Part shown: positions 19,482-29,328 of the stretch, in pieces
How positions within the stretch are numbered: position 1 is the first letter of the stretch
Layout of the letters: every line of letters starts with the position of its first letter
NCBI GenBank assembly: GCA_002071385.1
Contig: MWFB01000020.1
Location: forward strand, 1-35,159
Length of the DNA stretch: 35,159 nucleotides
Source of the DNA: Bacteroidetes bacterium ADurb.Bin013
GTDB taxonomy: Bacteria > Bacteroidota > Bacteroidia > Bacteroidales > UBA932
Direction of reading: 5' to 3'
Notes under the pieces: generated by a model
Told to the model about the DNA's origin: nothing
Seen by the model: only the letters and a program-made list of their open reading frames with translations
Database searches by the model: none
Translations under genes and position numbers: made by a program

Positions 19482-21161
19482 ATGCAATTACTGGATTGGA
19501 TTGTTATCGGACTTTTTTTCCTGGTATTGGTAGGGATCGTAATATGGGTGTTAAGCAAGAAATCGAAAGATTCTAAAGATTATTTTCTGGGTGGCCGCGA
19601 TGTGACCTGGCTGGCCATAGGGGCTTCTATTTTTGCTTCCAATATAGGGTCTGAACACCTGATTGGTCTGGCAGGAGCCGGAGCTTCCAGCGGTATGGCT
19701 ATGGCACACTGGGAGATCCAGGGATGGATAATCCTCCTGTTAGGCTGGGTTTTTGTTCCTTTCTATTCACGAAGCATGGTCCTTACCATGCCCGAGTTCC
19801 TGGAAAAACGTTATAATAAGGAATCACGTACCATACTGTCTTTTATCTCCCTGGTTAGTTATGTACTTACTAAAGTGGCTGTTACTGTTTATGCGGGAGG
19901 ACTTGTTTTCCAACAGGTATTCGGCATAGAGGAACTCTGGGGCATAGATTTTTTCTGGATCTCTGCTATTGGCCTGGTCTTGTTCACTGCCCTGTACACG
20001 GTGCTGGGCGGCATGAAATCCATACTGTACACTTCGGTCCTGCAAACTCCCATCATCCTTATAGGGTCCCTGGTCATCCTTGTGCTGGGATTCAGAGCTG
20101 TAGGAGGCTGGGAAGAGGTGCTGGCTGTCTGTGGGGCAACCCCCGTAAATGAATACGGAGATACCATGGTTAATCTTATACGGAACAATAGCGATCCCGA
20201 TTTCCCCTGGCTGGGTGCCTTGCTGGGTTCATCCATCATCGGGTTTTGGTATTGGTGTACAGATCAGTACATCGTACAACGTGTTCTTTCAGGCCGGAAC
20301 CAGAAAGAATCGCGCAGGGGGGCAATTTTTGGTGCATACCTCAAATTGACGCCCGTATTCCTTTTCCTTATTCCCGGTATGATAGCATATGCCATGTCAC
20401 AAAAAGGCGTGACCATTAACGGACAGCTTTTTGTACTCAACACAGCAGATACCGCTTTTCCGCAATTGGTAGCCACCTTGCTGCCTGCAGGTGTCAAGGG
20501 AATGGTGGTTTGCGGCATCCTGGCTGCGCTCATGAGTTCCCTGGCATCGTTGTTCAATTCCTCTGCCATGCTGTTCACCATAGATTTCTATAAACGTTTC
20601 AAGCCGCAGACACCTGAAAAGAAACTGGTCCGCATAGGTCAGATCGCTACCGTTGTGATCGTAATCCTGGGCATTTTATGGATACCGGTCATGAGAAGCA
20701 TTGGGGATGTTCTCTACGCCTATTTGCAGGACGTTCAATCTGTTCTTGCCCCGGGTATTGCCGCCGCATTCCTTATGGGGATCATCTGGAAACGTGCCAG
20801 TGCCAAGGGGGGCATGTGGGGACTGATAACTGGATTTGTGATCGGACTTACCCGGCTAGGGGCCAAAGTGTATTATACCAGCGTTGAAACAGCAACTCAA
20901 TCGGGCATTTTCTATCGTGTTTTCTATGAAACGAACTGGTTGTTCTTCTGCGGCTGGATGTTCCTCTTCTGTGTTATTGTTATCATACTGGTGAGCCTAT
21001 TCACCAAAGCTCCACAGCCGGCCATGATACAGGGCCTGGTATTCGGGACAGCCACAGCTGCAGAGAAAGCCGAGACAAGAGCCAGCTGGAATCACTGGGA
21101 TGTTATCCACACATTGATCATCCTGGGCATCACATCAGCGTTCTATTGGTATTTTTGGTAA
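19482..21161 (+). CDS. Sodium/solute symporter (SSS family), probable L-arabinose importer
   Basis: A 559-residue integral membrane protein of the SSS/SGLT family, which couples sugar uptake to sodium entry. It has about 14 hydrophobic segments across its length. Family landmarks are SKDYFLGGRDVTWLAIGAS (residues about 29-47), SNIGSEHLIGLAGAGASSGM, YSRSMVLTMPEFLEKRYN, GFWYWCTDQYIVQRVLSGRN and GILAALMSSLASLFNSS. The last two contain positions usually linked to sugar and sodium binding. Sandwiched between a mutarotase and araD, it most likely imports L-arabinose; xylose or another pentose remains possible. Gaps to both neighbours are about 10 bp, so cotranscription is expected. Confidence 0.92.
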   Translation: MQLLDWIVIGLFFLVLVGIVIWVLSKKSKDSKDYFLGGRDVTWLAIGASIFASNIGSEHLIGLAGAGASSGMAMAHWEIQGWIILLLGWVFVPFYSRSMVLTMPEFLEKRYNKESRTILSFISLVSYVLTKVAVTVYAGGLVFQQVFGIEELWGIDFFWISAIGLVLFTALYTVLGGMKSILYTSVLQTPIILIGSLVILVLGFRAVGGWEEVLAVCGATPVNEYGDTMVNLIRNNSDPDFPWLGALLGSSIIGFWYWCTDQYIVQRVLSGRNQKESRRGAIFGAYLKLTPVFLFLIPGMIAYAMSQKGVTINGQLFVLNTADTAFPQLVATLLPAGVKGMVVCGILAALMSSLASLFNSSAMLFTIDFYKRFKPQTPEKKLVRIGQIATVVIVILGILWIPVMRSIGDVLYAYLQDVQSVLAPGIAAAFLMGIIWKRASAKGGMWGLITGFVIGLTRLGAKVYYTSVETATQSGIFYRVFYETNWLFFCGWMFLFCVIVIILVSLFTKAPQPAMIQGLVFGTATAAEKAETRASWNHWDVIHTLIILGITSAFYWYFW

Positions 21162-21170
21162 TTTAGCAAC

Positions 21171-21857
21171 ATGTTAACATTTTTAAAAGAAAAAGTATTC
21201 CAGGCCAATCTCATGTTGGTGGAACATGGTTTGGTGATTTTTACCTGGGGAAATGTTTCGGCCATAGACCATGAAACGGGCCTTGTGGTCATCAAACCCT
21301 CGGGAGTAAGTTACCGTACCATGACCGCCGGCCAGATGGTGGTTGTTGACAAGGATGGAAAAGTCGTGGAAGGAGATCTGAGGCCATCCTCGGATACCCC
21401 CACGCATCTTGCCTTATACCGTGCTTTTGAAGGTATCGGGGGCATTGTCCATACCCATTCCGTCTATGCTACTTCATGGGCACAGGCAGGTGTTGACCTG
21501 CCCAATATCGGTACAACCCATGCAGATTATTTTCATGGTGCCATTCCCTGTACCGCTGCCATGAACAAAAAACAGATCAACAGGAATTATGAATGGGAGA
21601 CGGGAAATATGATCATAGAGCGTTTCAGGGATATGGATCCCATGCATACTCCTGCAGTGCTTGTGAAGAATCACGGACCATTCACCTGGGGAGCAGATCC
21701 GTTCCAAGCGGTGGAGAACGCCGTTGTCCTGGAACAGGTGGCCAAAATGGCAGCTGTGGCTTATTCCATTAATCCTTCACTGGAAATGAATCAATTGCTG
21801 ATTGACAAGCACTTTGAACGCAAACACGGACCGGATGCCTATTACGGACAAAAATAG
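21171..21857 (+). CDS. araD: L-ribulose-5-phosphate 4-epimerase
   Basis: Converts L-ribulose 5-phosphate to D-xylulose 5-phosphate, the last step feeding arabinose into the pentose phosphate pathway. The 228-residue length is typical. Class II aldolase/AraD motifs are present: GNVSA (27-31), [14 protein letters not shown] with Asp75, the zinc ligands His94 and His96 in VHTHS, Asp119 in THADYFHG, and His168 in [10 protein letters not shown]. There is no signal peptide, so it is cytoplasmic. Unusually for an ara set it is not next to araA and araB but follows the symporter on the opposite strand. The start at 21171 is 9 bp after the symporter stop. Confidence 0.95.
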   Translation: MLTFLKEKVFQANLMLVEHGLVIFTWGNVSAIDHETGLVVIKPSGVSYRTMTAGQMVVVDKDGKVVEGDLRPSSDTPTHLALYRAFEGIGGIVHTHSVYATSWAQAGVDLPNIGTTHADYFHGAIPCTAAMNKKQINRNYEWETGNMIIERFRDMDPMHTPAVLVKNHGPFTWGADPFQAVENAVVLEQVAKMAAVAYSINPSLEMNQLLIDKHFERKHGPDAYYGQK

Positions 21858-21879
21858 TTCAGCATCTGCTTTATTTGCC

Positions 21880-23424
21880 ATGAAAAGAGTTGCCATTTTA
21901 TCTATCTTATGCCTGTTGATTCTGGCCCCCATGTGTGGATTGCGGACGCGAAAATTTCACAGCGACAATGGAGACGGTACCTATACCAATCCTCTTATTC
22001 CCGCCGATTTTCCCGATCCCGATGTCATCAGGGTGGGAGACGCTTATTATATGGTTTCCACCACCATGTTCGTGTTCCCCGGGGTCACGATACTGAGGTC
22101 ATTCGACCTGGTGAACTGGGAATATTGCAGCAATGCAGTGCCGCGATTCGATTTCAGTCCCTGCTATGACCTGGACGGCTGCAACCGATACGGACATGGA
22201 CAATGGGCCACCAGCATCCGGTATCACAACAGTACCTTTTATTTGCTTTTTATCACTCTGGACGAGGGGGGTTTTCTTTGTTCTGCGGCAAATGCCGAAG
22301 GCCCTTGGGAGATCAGACAATTACCGAAGGGATTTTATGATCCCGGCCTGTTTTTCGATGATGACGGGAAAATTTATGTTGCTCATGGCTATGGTGACAT
22401 AAGCATTACCCCGCTGGATGAGCATTTTGCACCTGCGGGTCCAGATTCTTTGGTATATACCGGCACCATCCGCCACGGACTTGAAGGAACGCATGTATAC
22501 AAGATTGACGGTTATTATTACCTCTATTGCACCTACGGCGGGAGGGACGGGATCCAGGTGGCGTTGCGTTCCAGGAACATCTACGGACCTTATGAAGAGA
22601 AAATAGTAATAAGAGACACCGTTCCCGGTGTGACTTTTGGCATACACCAGGGAGCCCTCATCCAGACGCAGACCGGAGAGTGGTGGACCATACTGTTTGT
22701 CGACAGCGGACCTTTTGGCCGTTTTCCGTCATTACAGCCTATCTCATGGGTAGATGGTTGGCCGGTGGCCGGCGTGGACGGCAGGGGCGTTATAACGTAT
22801 AAAAAGCCCGATGTTGGGAAAGTTCATCCTGTAAGACAATTTCCCGCTTCCGATACATTTGATGATGATGTCTTAGGCATGCAATGGGGATGGAACCATA
22901 ACCCCAATCCTGGAAAATGGTCCTTGACCCAACATCCCGGCCACCTTCGCTTAATAGCAGGTAAGGTTGTTGAAAACCTGAGGGAAGCACCCAATATGCT
23001 TACCCAACGACCTTTTGCCCATTACGACCAGGCTGTTCCGACCATGGGTACCGTCAAGATGGAAGTGGAGGCCATGAAAGATGGTGATATTGCAGGTCTT
23101 GCAGTTTTCCAGGATCCTTATGCCTACATAGCCGTAAAGCGGGAAAAAGGAGGAATGAATCTGATCATGGTCAATAACGGGGAACTGGTCGCCTCTGTTC
23201 CGTTACGGTCAACAATCATATACCTGAGGAGCATACTGTCAAACTCCACCGAAAAGGCAAACTTTGCATACAGTTATGACAACAGGGTGTTCCAGCGGTT
23301 AGGGAATGAACTGAAAATGAGATTTAGTCTGAAAGTCTTTACAGGGAATAAATTCGGATTATTCAATTATGCAACCCAGGAATCGGGGGGGTATGTTGAT
23401 TTTGACTGGTTCACAATGAATTGA
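21880..23424 (+). CDS. Two-domain GH43 beta-xylosidase/arabinofuranosidase-like enzyme
   Basis: A 514-residue secreted enzyme. The N-terminal GH43 propeller (about 30-330) carries base Asp46 in FPDPDVI, pKa modulator Asp154 in [11 protein letters not shown] and acid Glu202 in [10 protein letters not shown]. The C-terminal half (about 345-514) is a concanavalin-like beta-sandwich of the type seen in GH43 xylosidases ([20 protein letters not shown] near its start, FDWFTMN at the end), which usually supplies part of the active-site pocket. The signal peptide contains Cys19 but with Met before it, a poor lipobox, so a free secreted protein is more likely. The ATG at 21880 was chosen over an upstream in-frame TTG inside araD, because it opens directly with the signal peptide. 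Confidence 0.9.
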   Translation: MKRVAILSILCLLILAPMCGLRTRKFHSDNGDGTYTNPLIPADFPDPDVIRVGDAYYMVSTTMFVFPGVTILRSFDLVNWEYCSNAVPRFDFSPCYDLDGCNRYGHGQWATSIRYHNSTFYLLFITLDEGGFLCSAANAEGPWEIRQLPKGFYDPGLFFDDDGKIYVAHGYGDISITPLDEHFAPAGPDSLVYTGTIRHGLEGTHVYKIDGYYYLYCTYGGRDGIQVALRSRNIYGPYEEKIVIRDTVPGVTFGIHQGALIQTQTGEWWTILFVDSGPFGRFPSLQPISWVDGWPVAGVDGRGVITYKKPDVGKVHPVRQFPASDTFDDDVLGMQWGWNHNPNPGKWSLTQHPGHLRLIAGKVVENLREAPNMLTQRPFAHYDQAVPTMGTVKMEVEAMKDGDIAGLAVFQDPYAYIAVKREKGGMNLIMVNNGELVASVPLRSTIIYLRSILSNSTEKANFAYSYDNRVFQRLGNELKMRFSLKVFTGNKFGLFNYATQESGGYVDFDWFTMN

Positions 23425-23432
23425 AATCGGGA

Positions 23433-25895
23433 ATGAAAAAAACATGTCCGATAATATGTGTTGCTTTTCTTTTTTTGCTCAATAATACTCCGGCCAATGC
23501 GCAGCAAAGTTCAGGTTTGAAACTGTGGTATGACAAACCGGCAGGACAGTGGATTGAAGCTTTACCCATAGGGAACGGCCGCCTGGGAGCGATGGTGTAT
23601 GGGGACCCCTGCCTGGAAACATGGCAGTTAAACGAGAATACTGTCTGGGCCGGCCAACCCAATCATAACGACAATCCGGAAGCCAGGGAGGCCTTGCCTG
23701 AGGTCAGGAAGTTGATCTTCCAGGAAAAATACCAGGAGGCACAGGCTCTGACAGATCAGAAATTTGTGAGCAAATCATCGCACGGCATGCCTTATCAAAC
23801 AGTGGGCAATCTGAAAATCTTTTTCCCGGGACACGACAAGTACTCAGATTATTACCGCGAACTTGACCTGGAGAATGCCACCGTCTCTTCACGTTACAAG
23901 GTGGATGACGTTACCTATCAAACACGTGTGTTTTCTTCTTTTCCACATCAGGTGATCGTGGGCCGGATCACATCGGACAAACCCGGAGCCCTGCATTTTT
24001 CTGTGACAGCCGCTCCTGTTCCGGGTGCGCATGTGACCACAAACGGGGATGACGAACTTGTCCTGACCGGAACGACCAGTGATTTTGAAGGAGTAACAGG
24101 AGCCGTTACCTATTGTGCACGTATTAGAATCCTGACGAGTGGAGGATCAGTGAGCGCCTGTGATACCGTGTTGCATGTTACGGAAGCCGACACAGCCACC
24201 GTTTATGTTTCCATAACCTCGAATTTCATAAATTACAATGAACTTGGAGGGAACGCCGAAGAAAAGTCGGCCTCATACCTGGACCAGGCTTTGGGTACGA
24301 GTTATGAACGTATCCTGAATGAACATTGTGCGGATTATCAGCAGTATTTTAACCGGGTGCACCTTGATCTTGGAGTAACTTCAGCGGAAAATAGGCCAAC
24401 GGATCTACGGCTGGAAAGGTTCAACACAGATAATGATCCGCATCTTGTCACCTTGTATTTCCAGTATGGGCGTTATTTGCTGATCTCTTCCTCCAGGCCC
24501 GGAGGCCAGCCGGCCAATTTGCAGGGTTTATGGAACGACCGGTTGTTTCCTCCTTGGGACAGCAAGTATACGGTAAACATTAATACCGAAATGAATTACT
24601 GGCCTTCCGAGATCACCAGCCTTCCCGAGATGCACGAGCCGCTGATACGCATGACAAGCGAACTGGCACAGACAGGAAAGCAGACAGCCCGGGACATGTA
24701 TGGTGCACGGGGATGGGTACTTCACCACAATACCGATATCTGGAGAATCAACGGTCCGGTTGACGGCTCTTTCTGGGGCATGTGGCCTTTGGGGGGAGCC
24801 TGGCTTTCGCAGCATGTATTCGACAAATACCTGTACAGCGGGGATACGGAGTACCTGGAACAGGCATATCCGGTTATCCGGGAGGCTTCCCGCTTTTTTC
24901 TTGATTTTTTGACTGAAGAACCAGAAAACCACTGGCTGGTAGTTTGTCCTTCTGTCTCCCCGGAAAATGCGCCCTGGACACATCCGGAATATTCCATAAC
25001 GGCAGGAGCAACCATGGACAACCAACTGGTATTTGATCTGTTTGTAAAAGCCATGGAAGCTGCGCGTATCCTGAAAAAGGACAAAGGTCTGGCAGACAGC
25101 ATTCTAATGGCCCTTGACCGTCTGCCACCCATGCAGATCGGTAAATGGGGACAATTGCAGGAATGGCTCTATGACTGGGACAGTCCTGATGACAAGCATA
25201 GACATGTTTCACATTTGTACGGGCTATATCCTTCCAACCAGATATCACCCTTCAGAACGCCGGAGTTGTTTTCGGCCGCAAAAACCTCTTTAGCAGCCAG
25301 GGGAGATGCATCCACGGGCTGGTCCATGGGGTGGAAAGTAAATTTATGGGCCAGGCTGCTGGACGGGGATCATGCGTATAAACTGATTATGGATCAGCTG
25401 TCTCCTGCTGTTCAAGCCGATGGAAGACCACGTGGAGGAACTTATCCTAACCTTTTTGATGCCCATCCACCATTTCAAATTGACGGCAATTTTGGCTGTA
25501 CAGCCGGTATTGCCGAAATGCTTCTCCAGAGCCACGACGGAGCGGTTCATTTGTTACCCGCACTTCCAGGTGTCTGGAAAACCGGCTCTATCACGGGATT
25601 GAGGGCACGCGGGGGATTCGTGGTAGATATAACATGGAAAAACGGGATCCTGTACTCGGCACTTATCAGGTCTTCTCAGGGAGGTATTTGCCGCTTACGA
25701 TCCTATGTCCCGTTGACGGCAAAAGGCTTGGAAAAGGCACACGGCACAAATCCCAATCCGTTCTTTTTTGTGAAGCAGGTAAAAGCCCCATTGACACACA
25801 TAATCCAAAGTGACTCTGAACCATTGCACAAAAGGGTATATGAGTATGATATCCTTACAAAAAAAGGAGATGTCATTAAAATTAATTGTCAATAA
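23433..25895 (+). CDS. GH95 alpha-L-fucosidase/alpha-L-galactosidase
   Basis: An 820-residue secreted inverting glycosidase, close to the usual GH95 length. The signal peptide ends near PANAQ (residue 24). The N-terminal beta-domain contains [14 protein letters not shown] and the GH95 hallmark LNENTVWAG. The (alpha/alpha)6 barrel holds the general acid Glu511 in SVSPENAP, Asn382 and Asn384 in NINTEMNYW, and Asp684 in FQIDGNFG, matching catalytic residues of the Bifidobacterium fucosidase AfcA. GH95 members act on L-fucose or L-galactose. Next to arabinoxylan enzymes, L-galactose on complex xylan side chains is a credible target, though xyloglucan or pectin fucose is possible. The ATG at 23433 is preferred to a TTG at 23421. 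Confidence 0.92.
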   Translation: MKKTCPIICVAFLFLLNNTPANAQQSSGLKLWYDKPAGQWIEALPIGNGRLGAMVYGDPCLETWQLNENTVWAGQPNHNDNPEAREALPEVRKLIFQEKYQEAQALTDQKFVSKSSHGMPYQTVGNLKIFFPGHDKYSDYYRELDLENATVSSRYKVDDVTYQTRVFSSFPHQVIVGRITSDKPGALHFSVTAAPVPGAHVTTNGDDELVLTGTTSDFEGVTGAVTYCARIRILTSGGSVSACDTVLHVTEADTATVYVSITSNFINYNELGGNAEEKSASYLDQALGTSYERILNEHCADYQQYFNRVHLDLGVTSAENRPTDLRLERFNTDNDPHLVTLYFQYGRYLLISSSRPGGQPANLQGLWNDRLFPPWDSKYTVNINTEMNYWPSEITSLPEMHEPLIRMTSELAQTGKQTARDMYGARGWVLHHNTDIWRINGPVDGSFWGMWPLGGAWLSQHVFDKYLYSGDTEYLEQAYPVIREASRFFLDFLTEEPENHWLVVCPSVSPENAPWTHPEYSITAGATMDNQLVFDLFVKAMEAARILKKDKGLADSILMALDRLPPMQIGKWGQLQEWLYDWDSPDDKHRHVSHLYGLYPSNQISPFRTPELFSAAKTSLAARGDASTGWSMGWKVNLWARLLDGDHAYKLIMDQLSPAVQADGRPRGGTYPNLFDAHPPFQIDGNFGCTAGIAEMLLQSHDGAVHLLPALPGVWKTGSITGLRARGGFVVDITWKNGILYSALIRSSQGGICRLRSYVPLTAKGLEKAHGTNPNPFFFVKQVKAPLTHIIQSDSEPLHKRVYEYDILTKKGDVIKINCQ

Positions 25896-25898
25896 ACC

Positions 25899-28358
25899 AT
25901 GAAGAAGTTATTCAAGGTGAATAATATCCTGTTGGTAGCAGGAGGACTGCTGACCCTGTTGTCCGCATGCAATACTTCAGCTCCATGCCATGAAAAGATC
26001 CGGGAGGTTCCTTTTACAAATATTCATTTTAATGATATTTTCTGGGCTCCCAGAATCGAGATAAACAGGATTGTTTCCATACCTTCTGCATTCAACCAAT
26101 GTGAAATAAACGGACGTTTTGACAACTTTGCTATTGCCGGTGGATTGACAGAAGGAGAGCATCGCGGTGATTTTTCCTTTGACGATACCGATCCATATAA
26201 AGTGATTGAAGGGGCATCGTACTCCCTGGCCGCCAGATATGATCCCAGGCTGGACCGTTACCTGGACAGCGTCATACAGATAATAGCCGCTGCCCAGGAA
26301 CCTGATGGGTACCTAACCACCTGTGTAACCAACAAAGTGGAAAGGTTGTCGGGGTGGTGGGGGTCCTCCCGCTGGGAGAAGATCAACAGCCATGAATTGT
26401 ATAACAGCGGACACATGTACGAGTCTGCTGTGGCTCACTATCTTGCAACAGGAAAAAGAACTTTCCTGGATGTAGCCATTAAAAATGCCGACTTGATTTG
26501 TGAAGTTTTCGGTCCGGGGGAAGGACAAAAACATGTTCCCTCGGGACATCCCATAGTAGAAATGGCACTGGCCAAACTGTATAAGGTAACGGGAGAGAAA
26601 AAATACCTTGACCTGGCCAGATATTTCATAGACGAAACAGGGCGGGGAACCGACGGACACAAACTTAACGCTTACAGCCAGGACCACATGCCCATCCTGC
26701 AGCAGGAAGAGATCGTCGGTCACGCAGTTCGTGCAGGATACCTGTATTCCGGGGTAGCCGACGTGGCATCGCTTACAAACGACCAGGAATACTTTAAGGC
26801 TTTGTGTCGTATCTGGGATAATATGGCAGGTAAAAAGCTTTATATCACAGGAGGAATTGGCTCTCGCTCACAGGGAGAAGGATTCGGTCCCGGTTATGAG
26901 TTACACAACCATAATGCCTATTGTGAAACATGCGCTTCCATTGCCAACGTGTACTGGAATTACCGTATGTTCCTGGCTACAGGGGATGCCAAATACGTGG
27001 ATGTACTGGAACGTGCTTTGTACAACGGCGTAATTTCCGGGGTCTCACTAGGAGGAGACAATTTTTTCTATGACAATCCGCTGGAATCCATGGGGCAACA
27101 CTTGCGTCAGACCTGGTTCGGGTGTGCCTGCTGCCCGGGGAATATTACCCGCTTTATGGCTTCTGTTCCCGGTTATTTGTATGCCGTGCAGGGAAAAGAC
27201 ATTTATGTGAACCTCTACGTTCAGGGGACTGCACAGGTAGAGACATCGGCAGGAGAGATTATTCTTGAACAGGTGACCAAACATCCCTGGGAAGGCAATA
27301 TCAAACTTATCGTAAATCCTGCTGTAAAAACAGAATTCACACTGAAACTCCGTATACCGGGGTGGGCTCAGGATGCTCCCGTTCCTACCGATCTCTACTC
27401 CTTTGTAAACGGAAAAGGAGAGTACGCGGTTACCATAAATGGAAAGAAGGTGACCGGGAAACCCCAAAATGGTTATGTAAACATTGAAAGGACATGGTCT
27501 AAGGGGGATCTGGTTGAAATTGAGTTTCCCATGGAAGTACGTCAGATCAGGGCACATGAAGCAGTGGCTGATGACAGGGGAAAACTTGCAATCCAGCGCG
27601 GTCCCGTTGTATTTTGCATAGAAGGACAAGACCAGCATGACCACACGGTGTTCAACAAATACATACCTGAAAACACTCTTTTTACGACACATTACGACGA
27701 TCAACTGCTCAATGGCGTTACAGTGCTTACAGGTACTGCAATGCAGGTAGGACCAGACGGTATGGAAGAAAAAGTGCCTTTTACCGCCATTCCTTATGCT
27801 ACCTGGAATAACCGCGGCGCAGATGAAATGGCCGTCTGGATCCCCCAGGCTGCCGAATATGCCCGTCCTGTACCGGAACCTACCATTGCATCCCGTGCTT
27901 TTGCTGCAACCGCAGGACGCAGAAGCGACCAGGATGGTTTTTCCACTCAGACAGGAGCTATTGAAGAACTATCTGTCCCAGAGTTCGGGTTTAACGACCA
28001 GTGGGATCCCATCAACTCGGCAGACCGTTCCAAGCCGTATTTCTACTGGTGGTTGCGCTATGGAAGTGAAGAATCTGTAGGTTATGTGTTCGAAAAACCT
28101 GAGAAGGTTGGTAGTGTGGAAGTTTATTGGCTGGATTTTGACCACTATGACGGCAATTACCGTGTACCTGAAAGCTGGAAATTATACTATGAAAAAGACA
28201 ACAGGTGGTTTCCGGTAGAAGCCCTGACCGAATATACTGTTGCTAAAGACCGTTATAATAAACTTGAGTTCAATCCCTTGATTACCCGTGCCTTAAAGCT
28301 TTCCGTAAAATTACAGGAAGGAGCATCCGGAGGGATCATTGAATGGAAAGTCAAATAA
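25899..28358 (+). CDS. GH127 beta-L-arabinofuranosidase-like lipoprotein with C-terminal discoidin-like domain
   Basis: An 819-residue second GH127 protein. The lipobox LSAC puts the lipidated Cys at 24, so it is membrane-anchored, unlike the first copy. Zinc and catalytic residues are retained: Glu343 and Cys345 in YCETCA, Cys411 and Cys412 in FGCACCPGN (Cys411 the likely nucleophile), and Glu327 in QGEGFG as acid/base. The GH127 core ends at about residue 640 with IPYATWNNRGADEMAVW. Residues about 660-819 are an added domain (YFYWWLRYGSEESVGYVFEKP, SVEVYWLDFD) resembling discoidin/CBM32-type sandwiches and probably binding carbohydrate. It lies 3 bp after the GH95 gene and is the last gene of the cluster. 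Confidence 0.9.
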   Translation: MKKLFKVNNILLVAGGLLTLLSACNTSAPCHEKIREVPFTNIHFNDIFWAPRIEINRIVSIPSAFNQCEINGRFDNFAIAGGLTEGEHRGDFSFDDTDPYKVIEGASYSLAARYDPRLDRYLDSVIQIIAAAQEPDGYLTTCVTNKVERLSGWWGSSRWEKINSHELYNSGHMYESAVAHYLATGKRTFLDVAIKNADLICEVFGPGEGQKHVPSGHPIVEMALAKLYKVTGEKKYLDLARYFIDETGRGTDGHKLNAYSQDHMPILQQEEIVGHAVRAGYLYSGVADVASLTNDQEYFKALCRIWDNMAGKKLYITGGIGSRSQGEGFGPGYELHNHNAYCETCASIANVYWNYRMFLATGDAKYVDVLERALYNGVISGVSLGGDNFFYDNPLESMGQHLRQTWFGCACCPGNITRFMASVPGYLYAVQGKDIYVNLYVQGTAQVETSAGEIILEQVTKHPWEGNIKLIVNPAVKTEFTLKLRIPGWAQDAPVPTDLYSFVNGKGEYAVTINGKKVTGKPQNGYVNIERTWSKGDLVEIEFPMEVRQIRAHEAVADDRGKLAIQRGPVVFCIEGQDQHDHTVFNKYIPENTLFTTHYDDQLLNGVTVLTGTAMQVGPDGMEEKVPFTAIPYATWNNRGADEMAVWIPQAAEYARPVPEPTIASRAFAATAGRRSDQDGFSTQTGAIEELSVPEFGFNDQWDPINSADRSKPYFYWWLRYGSEESVGYVFEKPEKVGSVEVYWLDFDHYDGNYRVPESWKLYYEKDNRWFPVEALTEYTVAKDRYNKLEFNPLITRALKLSVKLQEGASGGIIEWKVK

Positions 28359-28373
28359 TTGCAACTCTTTTTC

Positions 28374-28381
28374 TACTTTTG
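28374..28381 (+). promoter_or_regulatory. Candidate Bacteroidales -7 element before the EamA gene
   Basis: TACTTTTG matches TAnnTTTG exactly and lies just after the second GH127 stop. Transcription would start within a few bases of the ATG at 28389, giving a leaderless or nearly leaderless mRNA. No TTTG occurs at the usual -33 distance, so this is a weak call. Confidence 0.35.
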
Positions 28382-28388
28382 TGCTCGC

Positions 28389-29312
28389 ATGAAAGGAGAA
28401 ACTATTGCTATCGGGGTTGCTGTCCTGTGGACACTCAGTGCCCTTTTTTTTGAATATGCAGGAAAGAGGATCGGATCCATCAACCTGAACCTGATCCGTC
28501 TTGTCTGTGCTTTCTTAATGCTGGGATTCACCATGTTGCTGATAAACGGCAGTTTCATACCGGTGGGGGCCGACAAAGCCACCTGGTTCTGGATGTCTTT
28601 GTCGGGACTCGTGGGATTCGTGCTGGGAGATTATTTCCTGTTCGCCTCCTATACCATTATCATGGCCCGTTTCTCGCAGCTAATTATGACCCTTGCTCCT
28701 CCTTTTGCCGCCATCTTCGGATTCATACTGCTGGGAGAGAAAATGTCCTGGATTTCAGTGGCAGGCATGTTAGTGACTATTACCGGGATATCCATATCAA
28801 TACTTAAAAAGCAGAATGGAACCCAGAACCGCCGGTTCCAGATGCAACTGCCGGTAAAAGGGGTGATTTTTGCCCTGATGGGTGCCCTGGGGCAGGGAGT
28901 AGGCATAGTGTTGAGCAAGCAAGGCATGCTCGCTTACCAGGAGGTATACACAGCGGGGAATGCCCTTTACATTCCCCTGGCTGCGACACAGATCAGGACC
29001 ATCGTAGGGATGATATCCTTTGCCCTGATCATCCTGCTGAAAGGAGACCTGAAACGTTTCCTGCTTGTATTCAAGGACAAGAAAGCTATCAGGTCTGTGG
29101 TCAGCGGCTCGGTCTTCGGACCCTACCTGGGAGTGACTTTTTCCCTTATGGCCGTACAGCATGCCAACACAGCCGTGGCATCCACCATCATGGCAACCGT
29201 TCCCATATTGATCCTGTTGCCGGAATACCTTTTCCTAAAACGCAAAGTTACCTGGCAGCAGGTGGCCGGTGCCGTATTGAGCGTTGGGGGAGTGACCTTG
29301 TTTTTTATCTGA
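28389..29312 (+). CDS. EamA/DMT-family membrane transporter
   Basis: A 307-residue inner-membrane protein with about ten hydrophobic segments arranged as two EamA repeats of five (about 5-140 and 155-307). Typical features are LWTLSALFFEYAGKR near the start, LAPPFAAIFGFILLGEKMSW at the end of repeat one and ATVPILILLPEYLFLKRKV at the same place in repeat two. The family exports metabolites or amino acids, and substrate cannot be predicted here. The ATG at 28389 was chosen because the upstream in-frame TTG (28359) would add a poorly supported N-terminus overlapping the candidate promoter. It appears unrelated to the polysaccharide cluster. Confidence 0.88.
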   Translation: MKGETIAIGVAVLWTLSALFFEYAGKRIGSINLNLIRLVCAFLMLGFTMLLINGSFIPVGADKATWFWMSLSGLVGFVLGDYFLFASYTIIMARFSQLIMTLAPPFAAIFGFILLGEKMSWISVAGMLVTITGISISILKKQNGTQNRRFQMQLPVKGVIFALMGALGQGVGIVLSKQGMLAYQEVYTAGNALYIPLAATQIRTIVGMISFALIILLKGDLKRFLLVFKDKKAIRSVVSGSVFGPYLGVTFSLMAVQHANTAVASTIMATVPILILLPEYLFLKRKVTWQQVAGAVLSVGGVTLFFI

Positions 29313-29328
29313 TAACGCTTAACCGATC

